Positions 1 to 10,559 of a stretch of DNA of 64,000 nt are shown here, one piece after another (the stretch's first letter is position 1; every line of letters starts with the position of its first letter). This DNA is from Symbiodinium natans (lineage: Eukaryota > Sar > Dinophyceae > Suessiales > Symbiodiniaceae). The DNA lies in contig CAJNDS010002159.1 of NCBI GenBank assembly GCA_905221605.1, positions 388,501 to 452,500 on the forward strand, in the 5' to 3' direction. The position numbers and the translations under genes were made by a program. Below the pieces are notes generated by a model. It was not told where the DNA came from. It worked only from the letters and a program-made list of their open reading frames with translations, and did not search any database.

Positions 1-906
1 CCTTCATATGAAACAGGGTGTATATGAATTACTGTTATCGGTGAGTGTATATAAGGTTCCTTTTTAATATTGGTGAGTGTATATATGGGGTGTCCTTGTG
101 GGGGTGCAAGAAATATCAACCCTGCTTCCTATACGTGTGTATTCTCTAAACTAATTAGCGTCCCTTTTTGGGTGCCCCAACTATTCGGGGCCGCCTTCTA
201 GTAAGGACCTCAACAGGGGCCATAATTTTGGGGTTTAGGGTTTAGGGTTTAGGGTTTAGGGTTTAGGGTTTAGGGTTTAGGGTCCCCCCCAACAAAGGAA
301 ACGGCCGGGCTCATACCCGAAACCTTATCATGATCAGCCCCGAATCTCCGCGCACGACAACCTAATCACAACTCTCAAAATGGAACCAAGAGCACCAAAA
401 AAACACAAAAGCCCTAGAAAGCCTTGAAGCCTTGAAGTCTAAAGCCCCCCCCCCCCCCCCAAACTCACACCCTGAACCCGAAACTTAACCCCTATAAACC
501 CTAAACACACACACGGACATGTGAATTCCAGAAACTTTCCGGGTAGTCCCATGTCCCGCTTCTAGACGGCCTTGGTTGTAGGGTTTAGGGTTTACGGTTT
601 GGGCTTTCGGGTTTAATGCATATATGGGGCTTTCTTTCCATGGAACAGGGGTACCGCGTTTTTCGGCGGGTCCTCTGCTAAGGGATATAGGATTTTGGGG
701 GTGTATGGCGGGTTCCCGATTTTGGGAAACAACATACACTGGGATGTTCCCCCTTATACTAACAGTCCTTGAAATGTAATTGGGGGGGTGGTATTATAAT
801 CCCTATGAAGGACTGTGAGTATATAAGGGGGAACGTCCCAAAACATGCACATGTTTCGATGCCTCCTCACCCTAAACCCTGAACGCTAAACCCGAAACCC
901 CATCAG
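1..906. repeat. Telomere-type repeats and palindromic elements, no gene seen
   Basis: This stretch holds a TTTAGGG array at 231-281, a poly-C run near 447-460 and scattered degenerate CCCTAAA units. A palindromic element lies at 741-840 and is described separately. Short open frames here run through repeats and look non-coding. Confidence 0.7.
741..840. mobile_element. Palindromic MITE-like element, family P1
   Basis: The left end GGGATGTTCCCCCTTATAC is mirrored by GTATATAAGGGGGAACGTCCC at the right end, and the arms continue inward (ACAGTCCTT / AAGGACTGT). The centre is a G-run. Related copies are at 45365-45468 and 59614-59705, with half copies near 7098-7165 and 52453-52511. No target duplication was clear. 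Confidence 0.7.
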
Positions 907-1011
907 ATTCACGAGAGCCTGCGGGCCTTCCAGAGCAAAGGCGGAGGCGGCCGTACGTTCGCACGCCGCCTTGTGAAGAGCGAGGAGGGGGAGGAGGACT
1001 CCAGCAAGCTG
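907..1011 (+). CDS. Isolated exon of unknown protein
   Basis: This is a 105-nt open segment directly after a CAG acceptor and ending just before TTTAGGG repeats. The reading is Arg/Gly- then Glu-rich (ends KSEEGEEDSSKL) and base composition is more GC-rich than the flanks. No domain is recognised. It may join the island near 1472-1550 in one gene. The call rests on coding-like composition and the acceptor only. Confidence 0.4.
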
Positions 1012-1471
1012 CGGTTTAGGGTTTAGGGCTTAGGGTTTACGGTTTAGGGTTCAGGGTTTAGGGCTTGCGGTTTAGGTGGCCATGTGTCATGCCTCATCTT
1101 GGGGGCTTGTGTTGAGTTGCTCTATGAGAGATGAATTTGCAGATTTAGAACCTCCCAAATCCCTCGTAATGGACTCCTAAACCCTAAACCCTAAACCCTA
1201 AACCCTAAACCCTAAACCCTAAACCCTAAACCCTAAACCCTAAACCCTGGGGGGCCGATAGTATACAGTACCCTCCTCAAGGCACTCAAGGAGGGGACCT
1301 TTCTAAGGGACCTTGGGGGTGATTTAGGGGGCTACTTAGCTATAGGGACTCTAGGGGGTTATGTAGGGAAGAAGACTAAGGGGTCCCTTCTAGAGGTCCC
1401 GTCCTTCTGCTCCTCAATATCCTAAACGCTGAACGCTATACCCTCTTCTGGGGCTTTGGGGGGGTTTAGAC

Positions 1472-1550
1472 CGGAGGGCTCTGGGGTTGAGGACGAGTTC
1501 ACATTGCCGCCGGAAGATGGTTGGGAGATTGCGGCGCCGTGGCTTGAAAT
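1472..1550 (+). CDS. Isolated exon of unknown protein
   Basis: The segment reads acidic then aromatic (includes LPPEDGWEIAAPWLEIW) with no stop, and is bounded by repeats. The composition looks like real protein, unlike the surrounding arrays. The function is not recognised and the exact ends are uncertain. Confidence 0.35.
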
Positions 1551-1556
1551 TTGGGG

Positions 1557-1713
1557 GCTTTTATGGGATGGGGTTTAGGGTTTAGGGTTTAGGGTTTAGG
1601 GTTTAGGGTTTAGGGTTTAGGGTTTAGGGTTTAGGGTTTAGGGTGTAGGGTGTAGGGTGTAGGGTGTAGGGTGCAGGGTTTAGGGTTTAGGGTTTAGGGT
1701 TTGAGGTTTAGGG
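1557..1713 (+). repeat. TTTAGGG array with a GTGTAGG variant block
   Basis: About ten perfect TTTAGGG units are followed by four or five GTGTAGG units and then TTTAGGG again. It shows local amplification of a variant unit inside an array. Confidence 0.9.
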
Positions 1714-3390
1714 GGCCACTGTCCTCACCTTGTAGGGTTTAGGGTAGCACACCCCCCCCCCCCCCCCCGGCTTAAGGTGTCCTATGCACCCGGCATCCTG
1801 TATCATCATGAGCCCCAAAAGCCTCCTCCAAATCAAACCTTAAACACGACACCTCCTAAACCCTAAACCCTAAACCCTAAACCCTAAACCCCATCTTTCC
1901 TAAACCCTCACCGGGCTTCATGTGGGCTACCTGGAGGGCCTCGCTTGCATGGCGACTTCAAGTTCGTAGCTGGGTAGGGTTTAGGGTTTAGGGTTTAGGG
2001 TTTAGGGTTTAGGGTTTAGGGTTTAGGGTTTAGGGTTTAGGGTTACTCACTTTCTTGGAGTATGTCGTACTTAAGGCTAGCGAGGGCTTCTCTGCAGTTT
2101 TGGGGGCCTAAACCCTAAACCCTAAAACGCTTGTACGGGGTTTCCGCAGTGAAGCCCCTAAACCCAAGAAGCCCTGAGCACCATCCCGCTGAGCTTTCAA
2201 ACCGACGACCGCCGGTTTAGGATGTAGGGTTTAGGGTTAGGGTTTAGGGTTTAGGGTTTAGGGTTTAGGGTTTAGGGTTTAGGGCTTAGGGTTTAGGGTT
2301 TAGGGTTTAGGGTTAGGGGACAAAGACCTATTCTGCACCGTGACAAGCAACAGAGCGCAAGCCGAAGCCCCTTGAACCATACTATAGGGGTCGGAATAGT
2401 TTCTAATAATATTCCCTTCTGGCCCCTTTGTATCTAATTCTACTATAATAACCCCCCAAAACCCTTTTCTAACTATTCAGGCCCCTACATTAGGGTTTAG
2501 GGTTTAGGGTTTAGGGTATTAGACCCCCAAACCCTTCAACAGATCCCCAAGGCTGGACAGGCCCCTACGCGATAAGCCAAGCAATGGATGCCAGGAGTCA
2601 AGAAATGTTCTAACTTGGGGCCTAAGCCCTGTAAGCCCAACCCTTCTTCCTTCCTTCCATGGCAGAAAACCCTAAACCCTAAACCCTATAAACCCTAAAC
2701 CCTAAACCCTTAAACACTTCTTAGTCACCCAGGCCCTCGGGGACCAATGTTCTTAACCATCCGGGCCCTCCGGCCCCTTTGGACCAATCTTCTTCGCCAT
2801 TTCGTCCCTCCGGCCTGGGGGGACCAATGTTCTTAGGCCCCTAAACCCTAAACCCTAAACCCTAAACCCTAAACCCTAAACCCTAAACCCTAAACCCTAA
2901 ACCCTAAACCGCGGCTCTGTGGTCCCTGTGGGACCCCTGCTTTGCTTTTGTTGAAGGAAAGGTGGGCAACTGCAGCGTCAAGGGTTAATGGCCCGCGACT
3001 AGAAGTGCTGGATCTGGATCTGCTGAAGCCTTAAACCCTATAAACCTAAACCCTATAAACCCTATAAGCCCTATAAGCCCTATAAGCCCTATAAACCCTA
3101 TAAAACCCTATAAAACCCTATAAAACCCTATAAAACCCTATAAACCCTATAAACCCTAGAAGCGCTATAAACCACTAAGCCACTAAACCCTAGAAACCCT
3201 AAACCCCCAAACTTTGCTTCGAGTCAGCTGAGGACGCTGCGAGCTCCACCTATACAAAGGCCAGACAGCCATGTTGAATTGGGGCTTGGTGTCCGTCAGG
3301 CCTTCCGTTTAGGGTTTCGGGTTTCGGGTTTCGGGTTTCGGGTTTCGGGTTCAGGGCACATGTTGAGGGTTCGAGGTTGTGGCTGACGTC
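1714..3390. repeat. TTTAGGG/CCCTAAA arrays in both orientations, no clear gene
   Basis: Perfect arrays occur at 1977-2042, 2228-2320 and 2843-2908. There are TATAAACCC variants at 3040-3150 and TTTCGGG variants at 3307-3350. The short unique segments between them (for example 2910-3030) carry no convincing frame. Confidence 0.7.
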
Positions 3391-3652
3391 AGACTCTCCT
3401 CAAGGCTTGCTACAACAGTAAATCCCTGAAGGTAGACTTGGCAGTTTAGTGGTGCCCTTTTCCCTTTTCTTGGTTCAAGGCTCTGCGTAAAGTAACCAAC
3501 CCAAAAAGGGTGCTCTTATTATAATGTGGTTACTGGGCTACCAAGTAGATGTAGCCGCCTCCGTCTCTGAACTAGGGCTCCGGTTTCAGGCATTCGGGGG
3601 TTTTGGGTGGCACCCTGAGCCGGAATGGACTCTAAAACCTAAAGAACCCCGA
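3391..3652 (+). CDS. Coding-like exon split by an introner
   Basis: When the family A element at 3437-3545 and one TAGA copy are removed, the flanks join into one open frame. It reads through LKVDVAASVSELGLRFQ and ends at a TAA near 3652. No domain is recognised. Unlike the other exonic insertions, the duplication (TAGA) does not begin with G, so either the splice is non-canonical or the exon reading is wrong. Confidence 0.3.
3437..3545 (+). mobile_element. Introner family A, TSD TAGA
   Basis: The left end is CTTGGCAGTTTAGTGG and the right end is TTACTGGGCTACCAAG, with family-typical inner sequence (AACCAACCCAAAAAGGGTG). It is flanked by the perfect 4-bp direct repeat TAGA at 3433-3436 and 3546-3549. 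Confidence 0.8.
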
Positions 3653-3892
3653 CTTTAACCTTTCAAGGCCCTAGTTGCTGGCTCCATGCCAAGCTGGCCT
3701 CGACTCCTTCTTCACTGTTTTTGCTGAGGTTCGAATCAACTAAACGCAAACAAAGGGTGCACCCTCTTTTTTCTCAGGGTTTTGGGTCTAGAGGGTTTTC
3801 GGGCGCTTTGCCTTTCATGACACCTAAACCCCCTGAGCCCGAACCCGTTGCTCTTTCGAGTGCGACAGCAATCCCGAAATCGCAACACCCTT

Positions 3893-4012
3893 GACGTGTG
3901 GGCATTTCCCAAAATAGGCGGTACCTGTTTATACCCCAAATAGAACAGAATCCCCTTAAAGGGACCCCCCCCAAAAGCGGTACCCCCCATTTTCGGAAAC
4001 CCCCTTGTACTT
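3893..4012. mobile_element. Palindromic element, family P4
   Basis: TTTCCCAAAATAGGCGGTACC near the left end is mirrored by GGTACCCCCCATTTTCGGAAA at the right. Related copies are at 6008-6112, 43711-43818 and 60946-61040. It lies just 5' of a short coding-like stretch at 4016-4096. Confidence 0.6.
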
Positions 4013-4015
4013 CAG

Positions 4016-4096
4016 GACTCATCCGGTTTCTACCCGCCCACATCGCGGGCGACCCGCATGCAAGCGCTGGAGATGTCAGAGGAGGAGCCCCTTTGA
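4016..4096 (+). CDS. Possible short terminal exon
   Basis: The frame reads RATRMQALEMSEEEPL and then a TGA stop, directly after the palindromic element. Its Glu-rich, repeat-free composition is coding-like, but there is no homology that I recognise. Confidence 0.25.
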   Translation, partial: DSSGFYPPTSRATRMQALEMSEEEPL

Positions 4097-5198
4097 AGCA
4101 AGGGTCGAGCTTGATTGTCGGGGCCTTAATAATTAGAGTAGGGTTTTGGGGGTTATTGTACAGTAGTACATTTATAAAGAGACCATAAGGGGATACGATA
4201 AATGATTCCGACCCTTATGTTAGATTGTGAGTTTAGGACTGAAGGTTTAAGATGCTCAGGGTTCAGGTATCTTGGAACGCTAAACCCTAAAACCCTAATT
4301 AACTCTAAACCCTAAACTTACCAGACCCCCCCCCCCCCCCCCCACAAAATTAAGAATGAACTCTAATTCCATTTTGGGTACTGCTGTAAGCAGGCTTTCA
4401 GGGCAACAGCTTCTAGGTTTTAGGCTATTTCCCTAGGGTTTAGGGTTAAGGGTTCTGGGTTTAGGGGGATACTATTACATTCCATATAGGTGTAGTTTAG
4501 ATCAACCCACCACGTATGCCTGTAAGAGCTATAAGCTACAAATTCTGCGATATCCCTATACCCTTTCAGAAGCTGTCTGAATCCATGTATCTACCTCTTT
4601 ACCCCCTTAGCTACCTCTTAAGACAAATTCCGCAAAAATCAGTGCCCCCCCCCCCCCCCCCCCCCCCACCCCAACCCTTCTCCACCCCACCACCAACAAA
4701 ACCACACTAAAATGGTTTTTGCTTGGGTATGCCAGGGACCTCGTAGATGCGGTTCTCAGGGGCATATAAAGAATAGGAAGACAATAGCTATATTATGAGA
4801 ACAGGTGTGCAAGCCTGCGCCGTGCACTTGGGGGCAATGAGGCTGGGTTTTCTTGGACTTGGGGGCAATGAATTCCACACCATCCAATGCTGGGTTTTGG
4901 ACATGCCTCGACGTGAAACGACAGTGTTTTATTCAAAACGGGTGGCAAAACAGTCTGCACGAAGCGGAGCATGAGCAACTGCATGTGCACAAACCTGCGA
5001 CGGTATGGTATGCATGCTTAACCCCAAACCCTGAAGCGTGTACCCTTAACACCTGAACCCTACACCCTCTCAACCCTACAATCCCTATGAACCCTCTAAA
5101 CCCTAGAATCCCTGTAAACCCTATAAGCCCTTTAAACCCTAGAATTAAACCCTAAACCCCAAAACCCTATAGACCCTAAGTTACGAGCCACAAGGTCC

Positions 5199-5263
5199 AG
5201 AGAAGCGCTGGAGAAGGTGCCTTTGGAGTCCCTTCGTGGCGCCGTGAGGGGCCAGGCAGGGGT
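5199..5263 (+). CDS. Possible small exon
   Basis: A GC-rich island between repeat arrays reads SREALEKVPLESLRGAVRG in the + strand and is followed by a GT. It has the amphipathic look of a helical segment. Its function is unknown. Confidence 0.3.
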
Positions 5264-5696
5264 TCGTCCCAGGTGGCCTTGGTAGCCCAGAAAGTTTAGG
5301 GTTTGGGGTTTAGGGTTTGGGGTTTCGGGAGTTTAGGGTTTAGGGTTCAGGGTTTAGGGTTTAGGGTTTGGGGTTTACGGTTTAGGGTTTAGGGCTACAT
5401 CCTGAACCCTAGCCTTGTTAAGGTTGAGGGTTTTGGGTGCTAGTGGACCCCAGGTTCCCTTATAGTATGCAAGCAACCAACCCCCAAAAGGGTACCGGGG
5501 TTTAGGGTTTAGGGTTTAGGGTTGCGGGTCATGTGGATACTGTACTGCCAAGTGGCTTGGGTTTTTGAGATTTCGCCTTCCTCTGAGAAGCTAGGGTTTA
5601 GAGCTTTCCTTCTGTTTAGGGTGTTTAGGGCTTCGGAGACGTTGAAGAGGATCTTGTTTAGAACCTTCTATTTTCAGCTACATCAAGGGTTGAGGG

Positions 5697-5815
5697 TTTA
5701 GGGGTTTAGGGGTTTAGGGGTTTAGGGGTTTAGGGGTTCAGGGGTTTAGGGGTTTAGGGGTTTAGGGGTTTAGGGGTTTAGGGGTTTAGGGGTTTAGGGG
5801 TTTAGGGTTTAGGGG
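5697..5815 (+). repeat. TTTAGGGG octamer array
   Basis: About fifteen units of the 8-base variant TTTAGGGG are present, with one TTCAGGGG. It is homogenised for a different unit from the neighbouring heptamer arrays. Confidence 0.9.
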
Positions 5816-6007
5816 TTGAGGGAGGTGTTCTGGTCTTAGGGTTTAGGGTTTAGGGACGCCATTGGGGCTATTATTGGAGGATGCCCAGGTACGGACTGCG
5901 GACCGTGGAATAGGCTCCCGTCCTGAGTAAATCAAGAGAAAGCTGACACCCCGCATCCTTCACTTACATCCTCAACCCTCAGGGTTTGGGGTTCAGGGTT
6001 CCGGGTT

Positions 6008-6112
6008 GAGGATTTAGGGGTTTCCCAAAATAGGGGTACCTTATTGGGGTCCTCATAATAAGGGGATCGACTAGTAGGGGATCTATGGGGCCCCCTATTT
6101 TCGTAAACCCCC
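6008..6112. mobile_element. Palindromic element, family P4
   Basis: GGGGTTTCCCAAAATAGGGG at the left is mirrored by CCCCCTATTTTCGTAAACCCC at the right. The inner arm (GGTCCTCATAATAAGGGGATC) matches, in reverse orientation, the copy at 60946-61040. Confidence 0.65.
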
Positions 6113-6269
6113 ATTTAGGGTTAGGCTCTAGGATCTGCAATCTGCTGACAACTCTCACATTGCCAAAAGCAACTCCCTAAACCCCAAACCCCAAACCCCA
6201 AACCCCAAACCCCAAACCCTAAACCCTAAACCCTAAACCCTAAACCCTAAACCCTAAACCCTAAATGCA

Positions 6270-6413
6270 GGATCCGGAGGTCACCAAGTACTTCTGCTTC
6301 TTGGCGTGGGCTTTGGGGGCAGCAGGTAGGTCGGTTGAGGTTTGCATTAGTTTGTCGAGGAGTTTTAAGATCTCCACATCCGGCAGCTCCTTCAAGAAGA
6401 GGGCTCTTTGGCT
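6270..6413 (-). CDS. Possible minus-strand exon
   Basis: The complement is open for about 140 nt. It reads LFLKELPDVEILKLLDKL and then a Lys/Ala-rich stretch, and ends at a TAG formed at the junction with a TTTAGGG unit. The + strand frame is also open, so orientation is uncertain. The minus reading looks more protein-like. It would be one of few minus-strand exons in the window. Confidence 0.3.
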
Positions 6414-6597
6414 TTAGGGTTTAGGGTATTTAGGGTTTAGGGTTTAGGGTTTAGGGTTTAGGGTTTAGGGTTTAGGGTTTAGGGTTTAGGATCTTCGCAG
6501 GTTTTCTTCAAGTTGCTCCTGCCCCAGCCCCAGGCCTGCCAAGACTAGAAGCTGAAACAAGCGCAGCCCTGAACCCAGCAACCCCAAGATTCCCCAG

Positions 6598-6707
6598 TTT
6601 AGGGTTTAGGGTTTAGGGTTAGGGTTTAGGGTTTAGGGTTTAGGGTTTAGGGTTTAGGGTTTAGGGTTTAGGGTTTAGGGTTTAGGGTTTAGGGTTTAGG
6701 GTTTAGG
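6598..6707 (+). repeat. TTTAGGG array
   Basis: About fifteen nearly perfect heptamers (one TTAGGG) with no other content. Confidence 0.95.
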
Positions 6708-6865
6708 GGCCCAACAGCCGAAAGCCCGAAGTCCTCAGAGAAGGCCACTTCTTCATCCTCCTTGCTCTGGAGCTGATGTGCGAGGCTCCATGTCCTTGCA
6801 CTTGAGGGCTTACAAGCACTAGGGTGTGGCAGGCTATGGGATGAACCAAGGCCCTGGACCCTGGT

Positions 6866-6961
6866 GTAGGGTTAGGGTTTAGGGTTTAGGGTTTAGGGTT
6901 TAGGGTTTAGGGTTTAGGGTTTAGGGTTTAGGGTTTAGGGTTTAGGGTTTAGGGTTTAGGG
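6866..6961 (+). repeat. TTTAGGG array
   Basis: About thirteen perfect heptamers starting after a TTAGGG unit. Confidence 0.95.
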
Positions 6962-7167
6962 TGTTCTAGGCCTTAGGGCTACACCCGAAAGCCCTGAACC
7001 CTCAAAGCAGCTTCGACAGCGCTTTCATTGGGAAGATGCGTTAGGGCCAGGTATATGCTTGGGGAAGAAGCCGCGCCTCGAAGCCAAACCCCCTAAGGCA
7101 ATCCCCGGGGGTATAATAGGGGCGGGGGGGGGGGGGGCACTATAATCCCTATTAAGGACTGTTAATC

Positions 7168-7530
7168 CAGTACGAATGAAGCCACGAGGTGCAAAACTTC
7201 CGGTCCCGTTGGCACTTCCGAACGGCGGAGGATCTGGTGCCTGAGTCGCAAGATGATTTTGTTTTTGTTGGGGGAGGGGCGGGGAGGGGTTTTTTGACTA
7301 TTTGCCTAAGAACCCCAAAATAAGAAAGAATCATAATCCCCGTATCACCCTTCATAAGCAAGAACCTTGTATAGTTTTTCGTTGTTCTTAAGCAATTAGT
7401 CGTGGGTTGGGTAGAAGCTTTCAGGGCGTTCTTGGGTTGGGAACAGATTGGCTTGAAGGCTGTCGGGCCAAGGAGCCACGGGTTTCTCATGCTCATGACG
7501 CTAACGATGCAGCTGCACATTCATGGCACA
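7168..7530 (+). CDS. Two possible exons flanking a palindromic element
   Basis: One segment at 7168-7258 reads TSGPVGTSERRRIWCLSRKM. After a family P5-like element at about 7288-7400, a second segment at 7402-7530 reads GWVEAFRAFLGWEQIGLKAV. Both are free of telomere-type repeats. No family is recognised and the join is not established. Confidence 0.25.
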
Positions 7531-7944
7531 AAGTCTGCTTATGGGTTTAATGTTAACCTCGTATTCTTGAACCCCCTGATATTAAAGTGCGCCAGGGGTC
7601 CCGGCCGCAATAATCAAGCCCTGGGAATAAAGTACGCCAAGTCGGGGCTGGTTTTTTTTGGGGGAGTTTGATTGAAGGGGGGCTCTAAGGAAAGGAATCC
7701 TTATTCAAAGGGGCCCTACTCTATTTGGGGGGGTTTGATTGAAGGGGGGGGGTTTATTATTACGAGGTCAACATTAGGGTTTAGGGTTTCGGGTTTAGGG
7801 AACACAAAACCCTTTAATTTTAGCGTGCATTCCAAGGGCTCTGGTTCAGAGCCATTTTCGGGCCCCTGAACCTAAAAGCCCGTCTCGAAACCTTTCAAAA
7901 CCAAAGGCACTAAACCTGAAACCCTAAACCCTAAACCCTAAACC

Positions 7945-7990
<46 letters not shown>

Positions 7991-9050
7991 ACCCTAAACC
8001 CTAAACCCTAAACCCAAACCCTAAACCCTAAACCCCTTAACCCCTTAACCCCTTAAACCCTAAGCAGGGTAGGATTTAGGGTTGAGGGCCCTTTTGGGCA
8101 CCCTAAACCCCAAACCACGAAAACGAAGACCTTGAAGTGACCCATTGTCCGAGCTATATCGGAAGCTCTTTTGGGTTTAGGGTTTAGGGTTTAGGGTTTG
8201 GAGGGGTTTAGGGTTTAGGGCTCAGGGCTCAGGGCGGCCCTCAAATCTAAACCAGAAACCCCAAACCCTAAACCCTGAACCCTAAACCCTAAACCCTAAA
8301 CCCTAAACCCTGAACCCTCAAACCCTCATCATCCCTTCATCCCTGCTTCTCAGCCGAGGTTCGTTTCGGCTTGTGTCTGAACGACAGGCCTGCCTTGAAT
8401 CTCCACTACTTGCTTAAGAACCCCTATTCTTCCTTATAGTGGGTATTCAGGGATTAATCTTTACTATTTTGCTTAAGCACCCCTATTCTTCCTGATAGTG
8501 GGCAATAAGGGATTAATCGCTACTTTTTGCTTCAGAACCCCCTTCCCAAAAGATCAAAAAAACTCTTCCTTATAAGGGGACTACTGTTTGCTTCAGAACC
8601 CCTCCCCGCCCCTGGCTGCAAAAGATAAAAATTAATTCTTCCTAATGAGGGGAGTGACGGGGTTCTTCTCACTTTCTCTTTGGTAACCCCCACAAAAGAT
8701 GAGAACATATTCTTCCTGAAAAGGGGAATACAAGGGGGGCATTCTCTTGTCTCCATGCGTCCCTGCTCCTACTATAAGCCTGAAGGTTGTATTCGGGCCA
8801 TGCGCCCTGTACTTTTTGTTCCGAAACCTTGAACCCAAAACCCCATAAAGCCCACACAGGCCGAGCAATCTAAGGTTGGAACCGTGGGTCCCTTACCCCT
8901 CTTTCTGGGGATCCGAAGATTCGGCCCTTATTTTACATAGTGCATGTCAGCGTTATGAACAAGGGACCAAAGTTAAGGGCCCCATACCTGGAACCCTAGA
9001 AACAAGCTAGTTGCCCTAAACCCTAACCCTAAACCCTAAACCCTAAACCC
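7531..9050. repeat. Non-coding stretch with CCCTAAA arrays and family P5 copies
   Basis: Tandem CCCTCAA units lie at 7945-7992. A run of related segments at 8402-8700 each starts near TGCTTAAGAACCCC or TGCTTCAGAACCCC and contains ATTCTTCCT; these are partial, tandemly arranged copies of family P5. No gene is supported. Confidence 0.6.
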
Positions 9051-9082
9051 TAGCGTACAAATCCCTCAAAGTTTGTGGAAGG

Positions 9083-9147
9083 CGAGTCGAGTGGCGCAAG
9101 CAGCGGGACGATCGCAGCTGGACAGCGCTGATTCTTATATCCACAGG
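9083..9147 (+). CDS. Possible small exon
   Basis: The reading SRVAQAAGRSQLDSADSY is open between repeat arrays and ends beside a TTAGGG-type array. It is coding-like but unrecognised. Confidence 0.25.
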
Positions 9148-9741
9148 GTTAGGGTTTAGGGTTTAGGGTTTCGGGTTTAGGGTTTAGGGTTTATAGGTTT
9201 AGGGTTTAGGGTTAAGAGTTTAGGGCTTGTAAAGTGCACAGGCCGCTGCAGTTTTGTGCTTTGGGGTTTAGGGTTTAATTAGGGTTCCAAGAAATCCAAG
9301 ACTTACGGCATGCTGGTGCTTCGCCTGCGGTTTCGAGTTTAGGGTACCCTAAACCCAAAACCCTAAATCCGAAACCCTAAACCCTAAGGGAATGTTCGGG
9401 GGGTACCGCGTGGGGGCCAGGTTTGCGGACTGCGTCACCCCTTACGAAGCGGGCATTTAGGCTTCAGGATGTGGGGCTGTTCGGGTTTAGGGTTTAGGGT
9501 TTAGGGTTTAGGGCACGCTGCAGTTAATAAACATCTCCGTGTGCCGGAGGCATGTGAAAGGTGGGCGGCGATGTCAACGTGGATTTAGAGCATTTTTGCT
9601 GGGCCTAAGCCCTAGGCCTTAAACCCTAAACCCTAAACCCTAAACCCTGGGTCCTGTGTGTACGCGGTGGAGTTTGCAGAGGGCGCGACATCTCCATGAG
9701 CAGCAAGCGTGGTGGTTGCCCGACCTATCTTCCACTTCACT

Positions 9742-9868
9742 TACTCTGGGTTTCGGAGTACTATGCTTTAATAGGTTTTTGGTTCTGGGTTCCTATTCAT
9801 TGTAACTGCTTCTACCTAGAAAGTATATACATCTGTTCTGGGGTCTTCTCCACAGTAGGGTAGTTCTT
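9742..9868. mobile_element. Palindromic element, family P6
   Basis: CTCTGGGTTTCGGAGTACTA at the left has a related copy near 44645-44770. Shared inner blocks are TGGTTCTGGGTTCCTAT and GTATATACATCTGTTCTGGGG. An ATG/TAG/GTG trinucleotide-rich run (9911-9983) follows it. Confidence 0.5.
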
Positions 9869-10559
9869 TGAAATTAGGGTCCCTTTCGGGGTCCGTCTCG
9901 TAAGGGTGCCAGACTATAGCAGTAGAAGAAGAAGTAATGGTAGTAGTAGTCGTCGTCGTCGCGGTGGTGGTGGTGGTGTCAACCGAGGCAACAACGCCCC
10001 TTTACCTGGCTGGCCTGCCCAAGGCGTTGAAGAGGTGCGAGCCCGTAGAAGCCTTAGGGGCTTGGAGCTTATTTCTGGGTTCTCCCCAAACCCTGTATTC
10101 TGAAGCCTACACGTGCACTTGACTTTTAAGATTGCTGGGCAGGCTAGCGTAAGGATGCTTTAAGATTCAGGGCTTTTGTCTTGAGAAGAAAAGGCAGATT
10201 ATCCCCATATCCTGTTTTTTGTAGACTAGCAACGCCACTATCGTCATCATCATCCATAATTCAAAGGCTGGGGTGTGGGTTTGGGGTGGGGTGCCGGCCC
10301 GGTTTATGGCATTCAGGGCTCTGGACGCCGTCTTGAACGTAAAGTTCTCCTAGGGAGTGGGAATATTGCGGAACGTTTTGCTAACCCTAAACGCTGAAAC
10401 CTAAAACCCTGAACCCTATCTTCTTGATCTGGATGACCAACGGACTCTTCTTGGCTGGTTTGGCCCAATCTACAAATTTGTTGTTCCCTTAAGTCAAAGC
10501 TGGTGTGAAATCTCTGCGTGAGTTTGTGGAGACGTGGAGACCGTGAGCCATATTGCAAT

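Larger units (their letters stand above)
4100..7150. repeat. Repeat-dominated stretch with poly-C runs and TTTAGGG(G) arrays
   Basis: Contents: poly-C at 4325-4343 and 4645-4667; TTTAGGG arrays at 6416-6489, 6598-6707 and 6866-6961; a CCCTAAA array at 6217-6264; and a TTTAGGGG block at 5697-5815. Coding-like islands within it are listed separately. Confidence 0.75.

Noticed and set aside
1-300. Left edge as a chromosome end
   Set aside because: The TTTAGGG array at 231-281 is short, flanked on both sides by unique DNA, and similar arrays occur in both orientations throughout, so these are interstitial.
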